DNA of 64,000 nt. Source: Trichobilharzia szidati. Lineage: Eukaryota > Platyhelminthes > Trematoda > Strigeidida > Schistosomatidae. The DNA lies in assembly GCA_944472155.2 (NCBI GenBank), contig OX235277.1, positions 39,386,758 through 39,450,757 of the forward strand, in the 5' to 3' direction. A program made the translations under genes and the position numbers. Below are positions 42,235 to 53,169 of the stretch, in pieces; the stretch's first letter is position 1, and each line of letters starts with the position of its first letter. A model generated the notes under the pieces. The model did not search any database. It had not been told where the DNA came from and saw only the letters and a list, made by a program, of their open reading frames with translations.

Positions 42235-42610
42235 TTGAGCACGGATTGATATCACTTGAAGAGCCGTTGAAAACCAACAGGGAGTAATGGAAAACTGCTT
42301 CTTCCTGGTCACTGGGACTCCTCAGCAGTACGAGCCTACTGGGGTTCGAACCAAGGACCTTTCGGTTGCAAGGTAAACTCGCAGGCCATTCATCCACTGG
42401 GATCCGATTCAGTGACCAGTGAGCTTCAATTTCTACCAATTCGAGATACTTAGTGCCTCCGCCAGCCGTCGTCATCGGAGAATATTCGACCTCACACTCA
42501 ACTTGGAGGACCAAACTGATCATGACTTATCACTGACACCTCAGGCAATTTCATTCAGTAGCCGGTCACTAATGAGTACTAGATAAATTTTCGAGTCACC
42601 AAAAATACCC
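42235..42610 (-). repeat. SINE-C (divergent body)
   Basis: Minus strand: body, head with B-box GGTTCGAACCCC (42355-42344), ribozyme with GUACUG then CUGAGGA (valid CUGANGA), but stem III and the 3' stem I strand are damaged (AAGCAGUUUUCCAUUAC). Confidence 0.5.
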
Positions 42611-42624
42611 ATTAAGCCATGAAG

Positions 42625-43070
42625 GAAATAAAAGACAATTTAGCAAAGAAAATTTTCTTTATCGACGAAATCATCTTCAGAGGCTCTACAGTCGTATTTA
42701 TATTGGCCACACAAAGCCCACACTTTCCAAACGCATCTCTGAACATTATCCGGCATAGTTGGCAAAAGGACAATGCAAGACAATTACTAGCTCATTTCTC
42801 GAGCACTTGGTGAACTTAGGCCAAGCAGAGTCGTCTTTCGGGATTATCTACAAGGTGAGGGCGAATGGTACAAAAGGCGTCAGGTTTCGGCATTTGTGTA
42901 TGGTGGAGGCGTTGGTAATTCGTCAACATAACCCCAAAATCTGTATGCAGAAAATGTTTATCCAATCTCTTATTCTACCATGGTCTTAACCTCTTCATTA
43001 GTCCTTCTCTGTAAATTTTTTTATTTATGCCTAACAGTCTGGCCTACTTGGATTATTCGACGACGCACAT
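42625..43070 (+). mobile_element. PLE-A fragment with reversed terminal block at its 5' side
   Basis: Minus-strand terminal hammerhead block at about 42640-42697 (AGC, then CUGAAGA, stem II GAU/GUC, stem III AAAG/CUUU, GCU). At the shared string TATTTATATTGGCC it joins plus-strand nuclease sequence YIGHTKPTLSKRISEHYP, then SSFLEHLVNLGQAES (42780-42835) and VEALVIRQHNPKICMQKMF to a stop at 42989. A nuclease stop follows the EH block. No terminal block is found at the 3' side. Confidence 0.55.
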
Positions 43071-43079
43071 AAAAATATA

Positions 43080-44065
43080 TTGAATTTACTATGGAACATG
43101 AAAATGACGGAAGGTCCAATTTCCTTGACATTGTCATGCAATGCCTGGAAGATGGTAGTCTCTAGAGGCTGATTAACTGCAAACCAACATGGAATGGACA
43201 TTACTTACATTTTAATAGGTTTTCTCCAGGCAGCTATAAACGAGCACTAGTCAAAATTCTGTTCTATGGAGTCAGGAGAATATGCTCTACTGGGAAATTA
43301 GAAAGAGAATTTATGATTCTTGAAAAGATGTTGAGAAAAAACGCCTACCATCAAAGTTTCATTAACAAGCACGGAAGATCTAAAAGGCTCAAAAGTCAAA
43401 CAAATCACAGTGGGAAAAAAGCCTGTCTTCAATCAACTCGATTTTAAAGGTGAAAGTATTAAAACAATTGTCAACAGAAGCCTATCATGCAGCTAAGTTG
43501 GTTCCTGTCCACCGGACAACATGCTCTTGGGTGTAATCAAAAGTCGACAGATACACTTATCATGTTAACTCCAACTGTGTATACAAATTTACATGTATCT
43601 GAGGGAGCAGTCATATTGGAGGAACAGAAAGAAGGACACATACACCTCCAGTTTTCTGAACATGTATCAAAACGTCTACGTCTCAAGGTAGCAAACGCTT
43701 TCAACAGTACCATCGCTAAGCATCCCCCTGATACAGGTCATGAGATGAACATCTCAAGATCCTTAAAAGTTATCGACTACCAAAAAGAGTTCAGTTCTCC
43801 TTAAGTTTGCCGAAGCAATCTTCATCAAGCGCCTTAAACCGGATTTATATGTTCAGAAAGAAGCAGTTATCAGGTTTTCCTCGCTCCTCCTGGTAACTGG
43901 ATATCTTTATTCTCTCTTCCACTTGATTACGTAACGCTGAAAATTCCATTCTGTATGATTATTATTGTTATTATTACTATTGTATGCATATATTGATTTT
44001 TTTTATGCAAACTTGAACTCTCTGGGTAAGTATGTTAATATTGTTTCTGTACATAAATTTAATAA
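43080..44065 (+). mobile_element. PLE-C copy, left part
   Basis: RT C-terminal pieces (NDGRSNFLDIVMQCLEDGSL, stop, LINCKPTWNGHYLHFNRF, SPGSYKRALVKILF, LEKMLRKNAYHQSF). Then GIY-YIG-region frame 43487-43804 (TVYTNLHVSEGAV, SEHVSKRLRLKVANAF, DTGHEMNIS), then a 3' UTR. The YIG part reads correctly only in another frame, so a shift is present. Right part resumes at 45098. Confidence 0.6.
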
Positions 44066-45111
44066 AACAGAAAGATTGAGCGAAGAAATATATATATAAA
44101 TATATTTCATTGAGAAAAATATGAATTCAGCACCAAGGAGAGTCAGTATGGCTACAGTTCCGAAGAAACCAATGTTCACAAAATTGCAGTTGCTCGGAGA
44201 CAACATCAGCGAAATCATAACACAGCGCCTGAAGAATGCAGTTAAAAGAGCTTACTATGCAGCAGACATAAGTTGTCTCTTCACAACCACCCCTATTCTA
44301 TGTTCGAGAAATAAGGATAAACTACATAAATTTGCCTCTTCTATGTGTATCTACCAGTTTGACTGCAGCTGCGGAGCCAGCTCACAGTGGGCGTACAGTT
44401 AGGCAGGTTCATCACCGTATTTCCGAACATCATCCAGCATGGTTAAGCAAGGGGCAAACAAGATCTATTCGTAGGAGCTCCATTTTAGCACACCTTGTAG
44501 ATACTGAGCATAAGGTTGACGTTAATACTGCACTTAAAATTATTTATCGCATTCCTATTAATCTTAATATGGCTTTACGAGTTCGTCTTCTACATACAAC
44601 AGCTGAAGCAATAGGAATCCACCTGAAGAAGCCAAACCTGTGTGTTCAGAAGAAATTTGTACAGCTACTTTTCTTACCGTGGCCATCTCTAAAAGAATGC
44701 ATAAGCAGGACTATGTCACCCCCCTCCCCCTAAACCTTTAAAAACTGTAAAAATTATAATTGTCCAAATTACTTTATTTTTATTTATTTTGACCACTTCA
44801 TCTTTAATTACGTGTTATCCTCCTAAAATTAATTTATTCTAACCATTTCTACCATTTCTAAATGTGTATTGATTTTCTTCGTTAATTATCAACCCATTGA
44901 TATTTTGACACTGTTTAATTATTGTTAACAAACATATCAGTGTCACTTAATTGGTACACTGTTGTGTATTGTAATAAAAATGCTATACGTGTATATTAGA
45001 GTAGAGCCACAGTGAGATGAGGATCTAATTGAAAAGTAAGTATTTCTTCGCTGCTCAATCTTTCTGTTTTCTAAATGTCTAAATGGGGATTTTTTTCCAT
45101 AAATTTAATAA
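44052..45111 (+). mobile_element. PLE-A insertion in PLE-C with exact 14-bp TSD
   Basis: CATAAATTTAATAA occurs at 44052-44065 and 45098-45111. The insert 44066-45097 starts with a reversed terminal block (CAGAAAGATTGAGCGAAG) that mirrors its own end (CTTCGCTGCTCAATCTTTCTG at 45046-45066), followed by a forward 5'-truncated PLE and 3' UTR. The outer PLE-C reads on across it (GTACATAAATTTAATAATATC as at 49871-49894). Confidence 0.75.
44121..44733 (+). pseudogene. PLE-A linker and GIY-YIG endonuclease, one frameshift
   Basis: The first frame (44121-44402) has KKPMFTKLQLLGDNISEIIT, KRAYYAADISCLF and SMCIYQFDCSCGA. A shift near 44375 moves to the second frame (to 44733): SGRTVRQVHHRISEHHPAWL, SSILAHLVDTEHKVDVNTAL, IPINLNMALRVRLLHTTAEA, LCVQKKFVQLLFLPWPSL. 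The domain order is complete from the linker to the C-terminus, and apart from the shift at the YIG it is well preserved. Confidence 0.65.
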
Positions 45112-45200
45112 TATCTTTAGGTTACAAGCAGATGATGAGAAGTTAACGAAACATACATTGATGGTATCAATTTATTCTACACAAAAGATTGTTGTTCTTT
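45112..45200 (+). mobile_element. PLE-C copy, right part (3' end)
   Basis: GGTTACAAGCAGATGATGAGAAG, GATGGTATCAATTTATTCTAC and TTGTTGTTCTT are the PLE-C end, also at 49905-49985 and reversed at 48890-48975. Confidence 0.55.
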
Positions 45201-45202
45201 TT

Positions 45203-45380
45203 TTGATGGTAGCTTGAAACCATACAGTATTTTTGGTACAGGTATGGAATTATCAGCATGTGATATCGGTAGACCAAATTTTGCAGGCCAACCATTGATA
45301 TCAGGTGTACGTCGGCAGGGGATCGAACTCCGGACCATGTGCATGGTCGGCGAGAGTCCTAACCGCTGTGCCACCGAATA
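45203..45380 (-). repeat. SINE-B with CR1-like tail
   Basis: Minus strand: GGTGGCACAGCGGTTAGGAC, B-box AGTTCGATCCCC, GATATCAATGGTTGGCCTGC, CATGCTGATAATTCCATACC and ACTGTATGGTTTCAAGC. Confidence 0.65.
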
Positions 45381-45419
45381 AAAAATGTATGACGAATCTA
45401 GTTGGCTGATTTTTCTGAA

Positions 45420-46285
45420 CAAATCTAGTTTTCAATGGATCTCTAAATGATATCAATCAGTCAATCAATCAATCAATCAGTTGATCCATGATCAAATTTG
45501 AAACAAATCAAGATCCATACAAATTAACTCTTGACAGCATAGTTTTCCTTTCAGTCAATAATTTGAGGGATAACTTACGTTATCTAAAAAAATAGTATTA
45601 CTACCATCTAGCTGTTCACATAATTCTATGTATTTGGAGTTTCGTATTTATGAACACTCATCAGGAGAACGATATTTATAAATAAAATGAATAACCAGTA
45701 AGAGCAAAAGTATAAGGCCTTATTTGTTATATACATGAATAGAAATTAAAACTAATAATCCCAATGGATTATACATGATCACGTGACGATTTCTATAAGA
45801 CGCCTGATGAAGTCCACAGATTGTATGAAACAAATCCTAATATAATTAATTAATTAGAAAACTATTAATTACTCTCTGAATAATTTTACATTCATGCACC
45901 TGTAAAACATCGTAGAACAATAATAACACAAAAGATATGTAAAAACAAATGAAGTAGAACAGTAAGAAATGGGAACTATGGAGAAATAATAATTAAAAGA
46001 CAATGGAAAGTTTGGTGTTTGGGGAGGGGAGGAGGAAAGGGTGGATTGATGATAATTTTGAATTCCGTTGAATTGGTAGTAAAAATTTAGAATTTTACTC
46101 TACAGAGTTTCTAATTTGTTATTTTTATTCTGATTGAAAATGCTTATAGAAAATTTAAAAGATTAATTCATGAATAGAGAACATCGTGTTCGATAACTTT
46201 AACTTCATCAGGTTCAGCAGCTGAATGACAGGTATAATTAAAGAAACATTGTTGCTATTAATAACTATTATTAATAACTTCATTC
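45420..46285. other. Mostly unassigned; SINE-C-like tail at 45425-45545
   Basis: A tail resembling the 2120-2175 one (GATCCATGATCAAATTTG, CCATACAAATTAACTCTTGA) with CAAT tandem repeats at 45455-45477. The rest shows no frames. Confidence 0.35.
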
Positions 46286-46289
46286 ATAC

Positions 46290-47500
46290 GCTCTGCCTTA
46301 GGATAAAGAAAAATTTGTAGTTCTGATTCCGTTGACTCGGAACTTGACTTTATAAAAGCCACGATAGCAGAAAACGGTTACCCTAACCGATTTATTGACA
46401 GCAACATGAAAGATAAGCAGTCTAAACTGGTCACCGACACAGTTCCAAAGAAAACCTTATTCATGAACTTGGAATTCAAAGGTGATCAAGCTTCAGATAT
46501 GCTCAAAAATCGTCTCTCTTAATCAGTCAGCAGGACATTCTTTGCTGAAAAATTACAAATGACGTTCACCAGCCGCAAGTTGTTCTCCATCTCTGTAGAA
46601 GATAAGCTCCCTCATCTGGCCGCCTTTATGTGCATCAATCAGTTCACCTGCTCTTCTGGAAATAGGTACATTGGCCGTAGCCAGAGGACGCTTTCCACCG
46701 CATGGATACGATAAGATATTCCAGCTGCATGGTTTTGCAAGGGAGGAAGGAAGTGTGTGCAAAGTTCTATTTTGGAACACCTGATCGACTTCTGTCACTC
46801 TGTCAACCCTGACCATGATTTTAAGATCATATACAGAATCCATGTTAACTTCCCGGGTTTTCTTCGTTACAGACTTCTAAAGACAGCTCAGGCCTTGGTA
46901 ATTCACGACTTTAAGCCAGACCTTTGTGTACAAAAGAAGTATGTACAATCCCTACTTCTGCCTTGGCCGTGGGGGATAGACATTTTGTTCGCTCTAAATA
47001 TTTTGTTCTGGATAGACATTTACTTATTTTGTTTATTTAGTTATTCTATGTACTTTTCCCTTATTACTACGATTATTATTATTATTCTCACTCTGAATCT
47101 TTTCCACTTGACCCACTTGTCATTTTAAACCCAAAATTATTAACTTTTATATTTTTATTTTTACAATATTCAATTCTATCTTATCAAATTTCACACCACG
47201 TTATGTAACATTTTATATTCGTCTACTAATCTTATAATTTTGTACCCCTTTCCAAAATCTATACACGTTATGTATTATTCTATATACGACATTAATTATT
47301 TTGCCAATTGACATTAAACTATGATTATAATCACAAATATTTTAATTGCATTTCATGCTATTATTATTTCATGTATTCACACCGGATATAATTTTTATAA
47401 AAACCATATATATACGATTGTGCAGCTTGATAATAAATTCGTTAAAAAGAGTCTCTTCGCTGAATATATTGTGTTCTTAGTGCTACAATAGGAATTATTA
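46290..47500 (+). mobile_element. PLE-A copy: linker, nuclease, UTR, terminal block
   Basis: Pieces: SELDFIKATIAENGYPNRFI, KQSKLVTDTVPKKTLFMNLE, FKGDQASDMLKNRLS, a stop, DKLPHLAAFMCINQFTCSSG, NRYIGRSQRTLS, a stop, then SSILEHLIDFCHSVNPDHDF (46757 on) and LLKTAQALVIHDFKPDLCVQ to 47128. YIG and R are intact but two stops break the protein. A 3' UTR leads to CAGC (47423-47426), stem III AAGAGUCUCUU, C, GCUG (47459-47462). Confidence 0.65.
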
Positions 47501-47534
47501 AATTATATTTATAACATCAATAATGTTTTAAATT

Positions 47535-48425
47535 ATTATTGTTATTCCCTTGAGTTCTGAGTGGAGCATAGAGATTCAACAACACGTCACTACTTTATTC
47601 TATTTTGCCGCTTTCCTCTTCATCTGGCTAGCTCCGCGATTGCCCATATTCTCTCTCTTCTACACCTCCACAACACACCATCTTCTCCATGTCACCCTCG
47701 CTACGACGACCCACTCGTCGCTTCCCATCGGAATTCCAATCGAGCGATGGTCTGCATTGAGCACAATGTCATTCGATGGATTCCTCAATGTATGTCCGAT
47801 CCATTTCCAGTTTCTCCTACATATCTGTTGAGCAGTCGGCTCCTGTTAGTTGGTTTGTTCTACTGCAGAGTTTCTTGTCGCTAATTCTTTCTTTCTGACA
47901 GGCCAACCATCTTAGCCTGAGAATGGAGCGAAGGCAGCTGTTGATAGAAGTCTGCAGTATTCTGTTGGAAGTCCTTTTCATGACACACCAAGTTTCTAAA
48001 CCATAAAGAAGGACCGACTTCACATTTGTGTTGAAAATAAAAATCTAGTTCCTTGTGCTACTTGACTGCAGTGCCGAAGATTTCCAAACTGTTTTCAGCT
48101 TGATGAAGGCGTATTCTGCCTTTCTGATTCTGGCTGGCTGGTTGGCTGACTGGCTTTGACATATTCATCCATTCCGCCATCCGTAGGTGAAACGATATTT
48201 CCTGGATAATTTAAGGAGGTAACGTCTATCAGATCTCCTGTTGATGGTGATTGATGCTGCTTGTTGTTTCGTTATCCTCACCTACGTCTCCACCTTCTCT
48301 ATGTTCACCTGGAGTCCTGTCTTCGCTGCCTGTCTGCCCAGCCTCTTCAGCCAGTTTCTTGGTTTTCGCCTGCAAGTCTTCGAGTCCCTATGACAGTAAA
48401 CATAGATCATCTGCGAAATCCAGGT
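47535..48425 (-). mobile_element. SR2-type LINE 3' part, decayed
   Basis: (TTA)n at 47535-47547, reversed SR2 end. Minus pieces: KSVLLYGLETWCVMKRTSNR and ILQTSINSCLRSILRLRW (48023-47890), and reversed MKITNQ-like and FTYLG-like regions to 48425 (CTGGAGTCCTGTCTTCG at 48310). Stops throughout. Confidence 0.6.
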
Positions 48426-48504
48426 CTTCTAGAGTCTTCTTATCGGTGAGTGCAGTGTATTCCTGTCTTCTCGCTTCCCACTGTCTGATGCATAACCCAT
48501 TACA

Positions 48505-48640
48505 CCACAAAACTAGGACGAAACAGCTGTCCAGTACTCCCAGGTTTTCCAATGGTTCTCTAACTAATGTCAGCTCATGATGAAAATCCTGTAACCAATC
48601 AAATCCCTACAAACCAACACTTAAATAACAATAATAATTG
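48505..48640 (+). repeat. SINE-C 3' part
   Basis: AACTAGGACGAAACAGCTGTCCAGTACTCCC (48512-48542) is the intact 3' half of the ribozyme: GAAA, ACAGCUGU, C and CAGUAC. The tail to AACCAACACTTAAAT follows. The CUGANGA half is cut off. Confidence 0.55.
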
Positions 48641-48670
48641 TTGAATAACAATTATGGTCATATAAGTGTA

Positions 48671-48716
48671 GAACCTGATGTAAAGAGGAAGTTATCGTAA
48701 AGAATATTCTTTGTTC
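48671..48716 (+). ncRNA. PLE-A terminal hammerhead-like motif
   Basis: Stem I GAAC (48671-48674) with GUUC (48713-48716). Core CUGAUGU (last A changed). GUA in place of GAA. Stem III is a perfect AAGAAU/AUUCUU palindrome (48700-48711), U at 48712. The stem I pair differs from other copies at matching positions on both strands. Confidence 0.5.
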
Positions 48717-49140
48717 ATTAATTAATTGATTAATTAGTCTTTTATAAATTCTTTCTTTTCATAGGAAAGTAACTATGTTTTGTTTTAATATTTTTGCAAA
48801 TCACACAAGGGTATAAGTGTTTCTGGCGACCTGCTTAAACTACTTGGTTACCTTAATTTTCTTCTCACGTAATAAATCTACTTTTGAATAAAGCAAGAAC
48901 AACAATAGTTTTTGCAGAATAAAATGGTACCATCATTGTGGATATTTTGTTGGCTTCTCATCATCTGCTTACAACCTAAAGGTACTATTAAGTAATCAGA
49001 TGAAATAGAGGGTGAAAATATCCAGTTACCAGGTAGCAGGACAGGGAAAGACTGATAACCGCTTGTCTCTGAACACATAAATCGGATTTCAGGCGTTTGA
49101 TAGAGATTGTTTCGGTACAATTAAGGAAAACTGAAGTCTT

Positions 49141-49410
49141 TTACCTATTGATAATTTTGAATGATGTGGCGACGTCCACCTCATGATCCGTGTCAAGGAG
49201 ATTCCTGGCGATGGCACTGTTGAAAGCATTTATTCCATTGAGACGTAAACTTTGCGGCACATGTTCAGAAAATCGGAGGTGTATGTGTCCTTCTTTCTGT
49301 TCTCCCAATGTAACTGCTCTTACAGACACATGTAAATTTGTATACGCAGTTGGAGTTAACATGAGAAGTGTATCTGTCGACTTTTGATTACACCAAAGAA
49401 CAAGTTGTTC
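49141..49410 (-). pseudogene. PLE-C GIY-YIG region
   Basis: The frame 49362-49141 reads PTAYTNLHVSVRAVTLGEQK, SEHVPQSLRLNGINAFNSAI, LDTDHEVDVATSFKII. Shifting one frame over the first part gives SSYIGRTERRTHTPP, so the YIG is in a different frame from the EH block. The same displacement is seen at 43560-43700. Confidence 0.55.
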
Positions 49411-49650
49411 GATAGACGGGAACCAACTTAGCTGCAGGTTAGCCTTTGGCTAGTGACGTAATCAGTCTCCTCTTGACAACTGCTGTAATATTTTCACCTT
49501 TATAATCAAGTTGAATGTAGATGGACTTTTTTCCCACTGTGATTTGTTTGACGTTTGAGCCTTTACAGTAACCGCTGCTTTTCAACATCTTTTCGAGAGT
49601 CATAAATTTTTTCTCTAATTTCTACGTATTATTTATTTCATTTTATTCTA

Positions 49651-49821
49651 GCTTGATTCCACACAGTATTTTGGTACAAGTTTGAACTTTTCAGCATGTG
49701 ATATCGGTAGCCCAAATTTTGCAGGCCGACCATAGATATCAGGTTTGCGTCGGCGGATTATCGAACCTCGGACCATATGCATGGTCGGCGAGAGTCCTAA
49801 CCACTATGCCACCGACGCACA
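49651..49821 (-). repeat. SINE-B inside PLE-C
   Basis: Minus strand: GGTGGCATAGTGGTTAGGAC, B-box GGTTCGATAATC, TTTGGGCTACCGATATCACATGCTGAAAAG and ACTGTGTGGAATCAAGC. Confidence 0.65.
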
Positions 49822-49990
49822 CACGTAGAGCATATTCCCCTTGCTCTATGCAAGTATGTTAAAACTGTTTGTGTACATAAACTTAATAATGTCTTTGAGC
49901 TGTAAGCAGCTGAGCTGATGAGAAGCCAACGAAATACTCACGATGATGGTACCATTTTATTCTGTAAAATCTGTTGTTATTCTTGTTTTA

Positions 49991-50635
49991 TTCGAATTCA
50001 TTAAGGGAAATAAATGGATGAAGTTTCTGAAACATTCACTTTACTCTGTTTCTTGCTGTTTCTTTTCATCTTACAGTTATGTCTGTGTAATTGGATGATA
50101 ACGTGATTTCGTGTAAATTTTTAGTTAACTTTCAAACTATCATTGTGCTCTTCAAGTAGAAAATGATGGAAAAATACATGATAGAGGGTTGAGTCAAGTT
50201 CCTGATAAAATGAAATTGAGTTATACGACGTACTTCCGATGAATAGTTTTCTAGAAGATAATACACGGGGATGGTAAACATAAGCCAAGAAGTTACTCTG
50301 AGTACTTTGTATTTCCAGAATAAAACTGGTATGATTATTGTTATTATTGTCGATATTGTTGAACTAGGCTAGAAAAGACGTCAGGAGGTTCAGATGAAAC
50401 CATCATCTCACTCTGTAAGTCCACTGACTATCGCTTTAAGCCCTCAAGAGAGTTGTAGGCTGCCAGTTAGCTGTCGTCAAGTGGCTAAGAATCATTCCCA
50501 ACAGCTCAGAACTGTTCACTTCTGAGGATATTTACTAATTTTTATGTTATTTATACTTACGCAGAATTCTTAACAAGGCAGGAATAAAAGTGACATTCAA
50601 ACCCACAAACTCAATCAGAAACAGGCTTTGTCGGT
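49991..50635. other. No recognisable feature
   Basis: Unassigned. Confidence 0.3.
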
Positions 50636-50639
50636 TAAG

Positions 50640-51190
50640 GGATCCTGTGGAGCCACTGAAACAAAAAAATTTAGTTTATCTAATGCCCTGCCTGTTATGA
50701 TTGTCAGGTCAAATACATAGGTGAAAGTAGTAGAACAGGACAGTCAGACTAGCCGAGCATAAAAACCTGACAAAATCTAGATTGGTTGATTCAAATAAGA
50801 TAAGAAATCTAGAGAATAGTTCAGCTATAGCACTACATGCAATTGCACACAACCATACAATAGGATGGGATAGGATGACAGTTTTGAAATCTAATGCAAC
50901 AGGATGGAGGGAGAGATTGATAACAGAAGCTTTGTTTATCGAATCAACTGCAAACTTGTTATAGGAATGATTCAACACCTGTTCCAGATATCTGGAAAAT
51001 TCTATTATCCCTACGACAAATAGGAGAGAACAAAGAAAACTACAAAACTCAAGTTTCAAAGTCGTGTGATTACAATTGATATGATTATGAACAATAAATT
51101 GTGTTCGAAACGTCATCCAGTAATTAATACTGTTTCACTGTGTGATACATCTAATAAACAAACTAATATAGAATTACTTACTACCACATT
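50640..51190 (+). mobile_element. PLE-B fragment: GIY-YIG region and terminal hairpin
   Basis: Broken frames give the YIG lead (GTCAAATACATAGGTGAAAGTAG) and RLAEHKNLTKSR, then an open frame 50782-50964: NSSAIALHAIAHNHTIGWDR, WRERLITEALFIESTANLL. The terminal hairpin GAACA/UGUUC with GAAACGUCAUC follows at 51085-51120. Confidence 0.65.
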
Positions 51191-51339
51191 GCCCAAGTTT
51201 TACACAGATATTATTATTACTTTTATTGTAAATATATTTGTTCATTATATTAAGGCTATTTCCTCGTTCATCCGTTCTCCATTTCTTCGATTTGTGAAAA
51301 TTTGAACCACTCTGAGATTCTGTGAGAAATTCTAATTTT

Positions 51340-52440
51340 ATTTATAGATAGGTGGCTGTTACTGATACATCCCTGTCTCCCATGAGTTTCCTCGTAAAGG
51401 AACAATGAATATGATGCTAAAGAGGTCATTGAGACGACTAAAAAAGGATTCTCAGCCCTGTCACCAACAGTCGTAAGCCATTGGTTTCTTAGCATCCCAA
51501 CAACCCCAACCAAGCAGTCTACACCATCCTAGGTGGCTGACGCATAACAACCGTCAAAGGCTTCATGGATTGATGTTTGGTTTTCTTTTGACCGTTCTTA
51601 GCCGTCTTTCAACCTAATTCCATGTCAGCTGACACTGCTTGTATAGGAAGACGGTGGCTTGGCATGCATAATATATATCCTAGCCATCTTAGTCGATTCA
51701 GCTTCACAACACCATCGATTGACTTACCCTCCTTACATGACTCTCTACGCCCAACATCAATATATTACTCACCCCATCAAACCACCTGACACGAGTGATA
51801 GGACGCAAACACTTGTAGTCAAAAACAGTTAGCCTCTTCAAGCCTTTTACCTTCTATGGTCATGTCTCGGAATCATAAAGATGGGCAGGGCTAAATGTTG
51901 CACAGCACGCATGTATCACTTCTATGTCAGAGGTAACGCAACTTGGCCTTTTATATTCATGCTTGGGTTTCGTTGGCAATCAGTTCATTAGGAATGGTAC
52001 AAATGAAGTCGTTAATACACTCCACTACTTCACCGCCTGTCTTTAAACTAGGGTTCGGTGTAGATCAATCCTTCAGTATCATCTAACATTTGACAGAAGA
52101 AAATCACATGCGTCGGTGGCACAGCGGTTAGGACGCTCGCTGACCATGCACATGGTCCGGGGTTTGATCCCCGGCCACGGGAACACTCCTGTACCTTGCT
52201 AAGCCAGTGATAAGACTGGTAAAGAGGAAAGGTTGGGCATGGGGCTAGAAACCCCATTCTGTAAGAATAAACACTGCTACAGAAACTTCAAGCCTCTAGC
52301 TTGAAACCCTATGTTCCACTGAGAAAGTGGAGGAAAAAACATCGCATGCCGAACACAATAAGATTTCTGCCGGTGGCCTTGAGAAGGCTCTGTATTTCAT
52401 CAGCGCCTGATATATTACACAGCCGGGTGTTGATCAAAAG
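51340..52440 (-). pseudogene. RTE-like LINE C-terminal region, split by SINE-A
   Basis: Minus pieces parallel the intact RTE: NQWLTTVGDRAEN near 51480-51440, reversed LGHVL/MPSHRLP-like blocks near 51660, GLKRLTVFDY-like near 51835. The region beyond the SINE (52350-52440) continues as reversed coding (CAAGATTTC region as at 24935-24960). Stops throughout. Confidence 0.55.
52112..52340 (+). repeat. SINE-A full-length copy with 9-bp direct repeats
   Basis: ATCACATGC (52103-52111) and ATCGCATGC (52341-52349) flank it. Head GTCGGTGGCACAGCGGTTAG, B-box GGTTTGATCCCC (52162-52173), body GGTTGGGCATGGGGCTAG, tail CTTGAAACCCTATGTTCCACTGAGAAAGTGG with an A-rich end. The tail parallels the SR2 3' end. 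Confidence 0.7.
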
Positions 52441-53165
52441 ATTTTAAGATTGAATTGAGAGGTAGACAGCTACGTAACTTTTAGGAATGAGAACTCTTCA
52501 CATATTAAAAATTATCAAGATGTATGGCTGCTCTAAAAGCAAATATAGTCAGAACAAAAGAAAAGACAGGCACTTTGGAGTACAAATTATCCTCAAAAGT
52601 AGTGATCTGCACAGACATTCAGTGGTAATTCCTGGTGGAAACCTGTTGACTGGAGTGCACCATATGATCTCTAGGATAACCAACACCACATCTATATGTT
52701 GAACATAAGAAGTCAATCATCCGGAAGTTCTGGACCTCAGATTCATGCTTATTGATGTAAAAACAAGTATCAGGACTAGTTTCACTGAAGCTGCAATTTT
52801 AATTTAGACAAATCAGATAAGATTATCGCGATTGTTACGCTTGATGATAACCTTAATGGCTAGAATACATTAATTTATGCGCTACATATGAGTATCGGAG
52901 AATAATATTCAGTCTTGTTTAAATGTTTTAGACATTTTAAACAACAATAACGAAAATGATAATGGTTTCACCACTTCTTGTGTTTGATGTAGAGTTTCCA
53001 TTTTCATGTTGCTTCACTTTCTCATCTCTGCATTGCTGGTTATATCTGTCAGTTGGATGACGTAGTATACAAACCTCCTATGTACCTGGTGATTTTTCCA
53101 GCTTAAAGTTTCACTTTGCATCCTGAGTGGAAGAAATTTTCCCTGTCTACTTAAAATAGAAAACT
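52441..53165. other. No recognised family
   Basis: A 71-codon frame at 52487-52702 shows no family motif. Nothing else is seen. Confidence 0.3.
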
Positions 53166-53169
53166 CATA

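Larger units (their letters stand above)
48890..49990 (-). mobile_element. PLE-C copy with inverted ends, interrupted by SINE-B
   Basis: Minus strand: RT C-terminal piece (FMTLEKMLKSSGYCKGSNVK, QITVGKKSIYIQLDYKGENI, about 49610-49445), GIY-YIG region (49362-49141) and the 3' end at 48890-48975 (GATGGTACCATTTTATTCTG reversed). A plus-oriented copy of that same end lies on the 5' side (49850-49985), giving inverted termini. Confidence 0.6.

Noticed and set aside
49905..49950. Hammerhead at the PLE-C end (CTGATGAGAAGCCAACGAAA)
   Set aside because: CUGAUGA and GAAA are present with suitable spacing, but I could not pair a stem I or stem III that holds across the three PLE-C ends, so it is not called.
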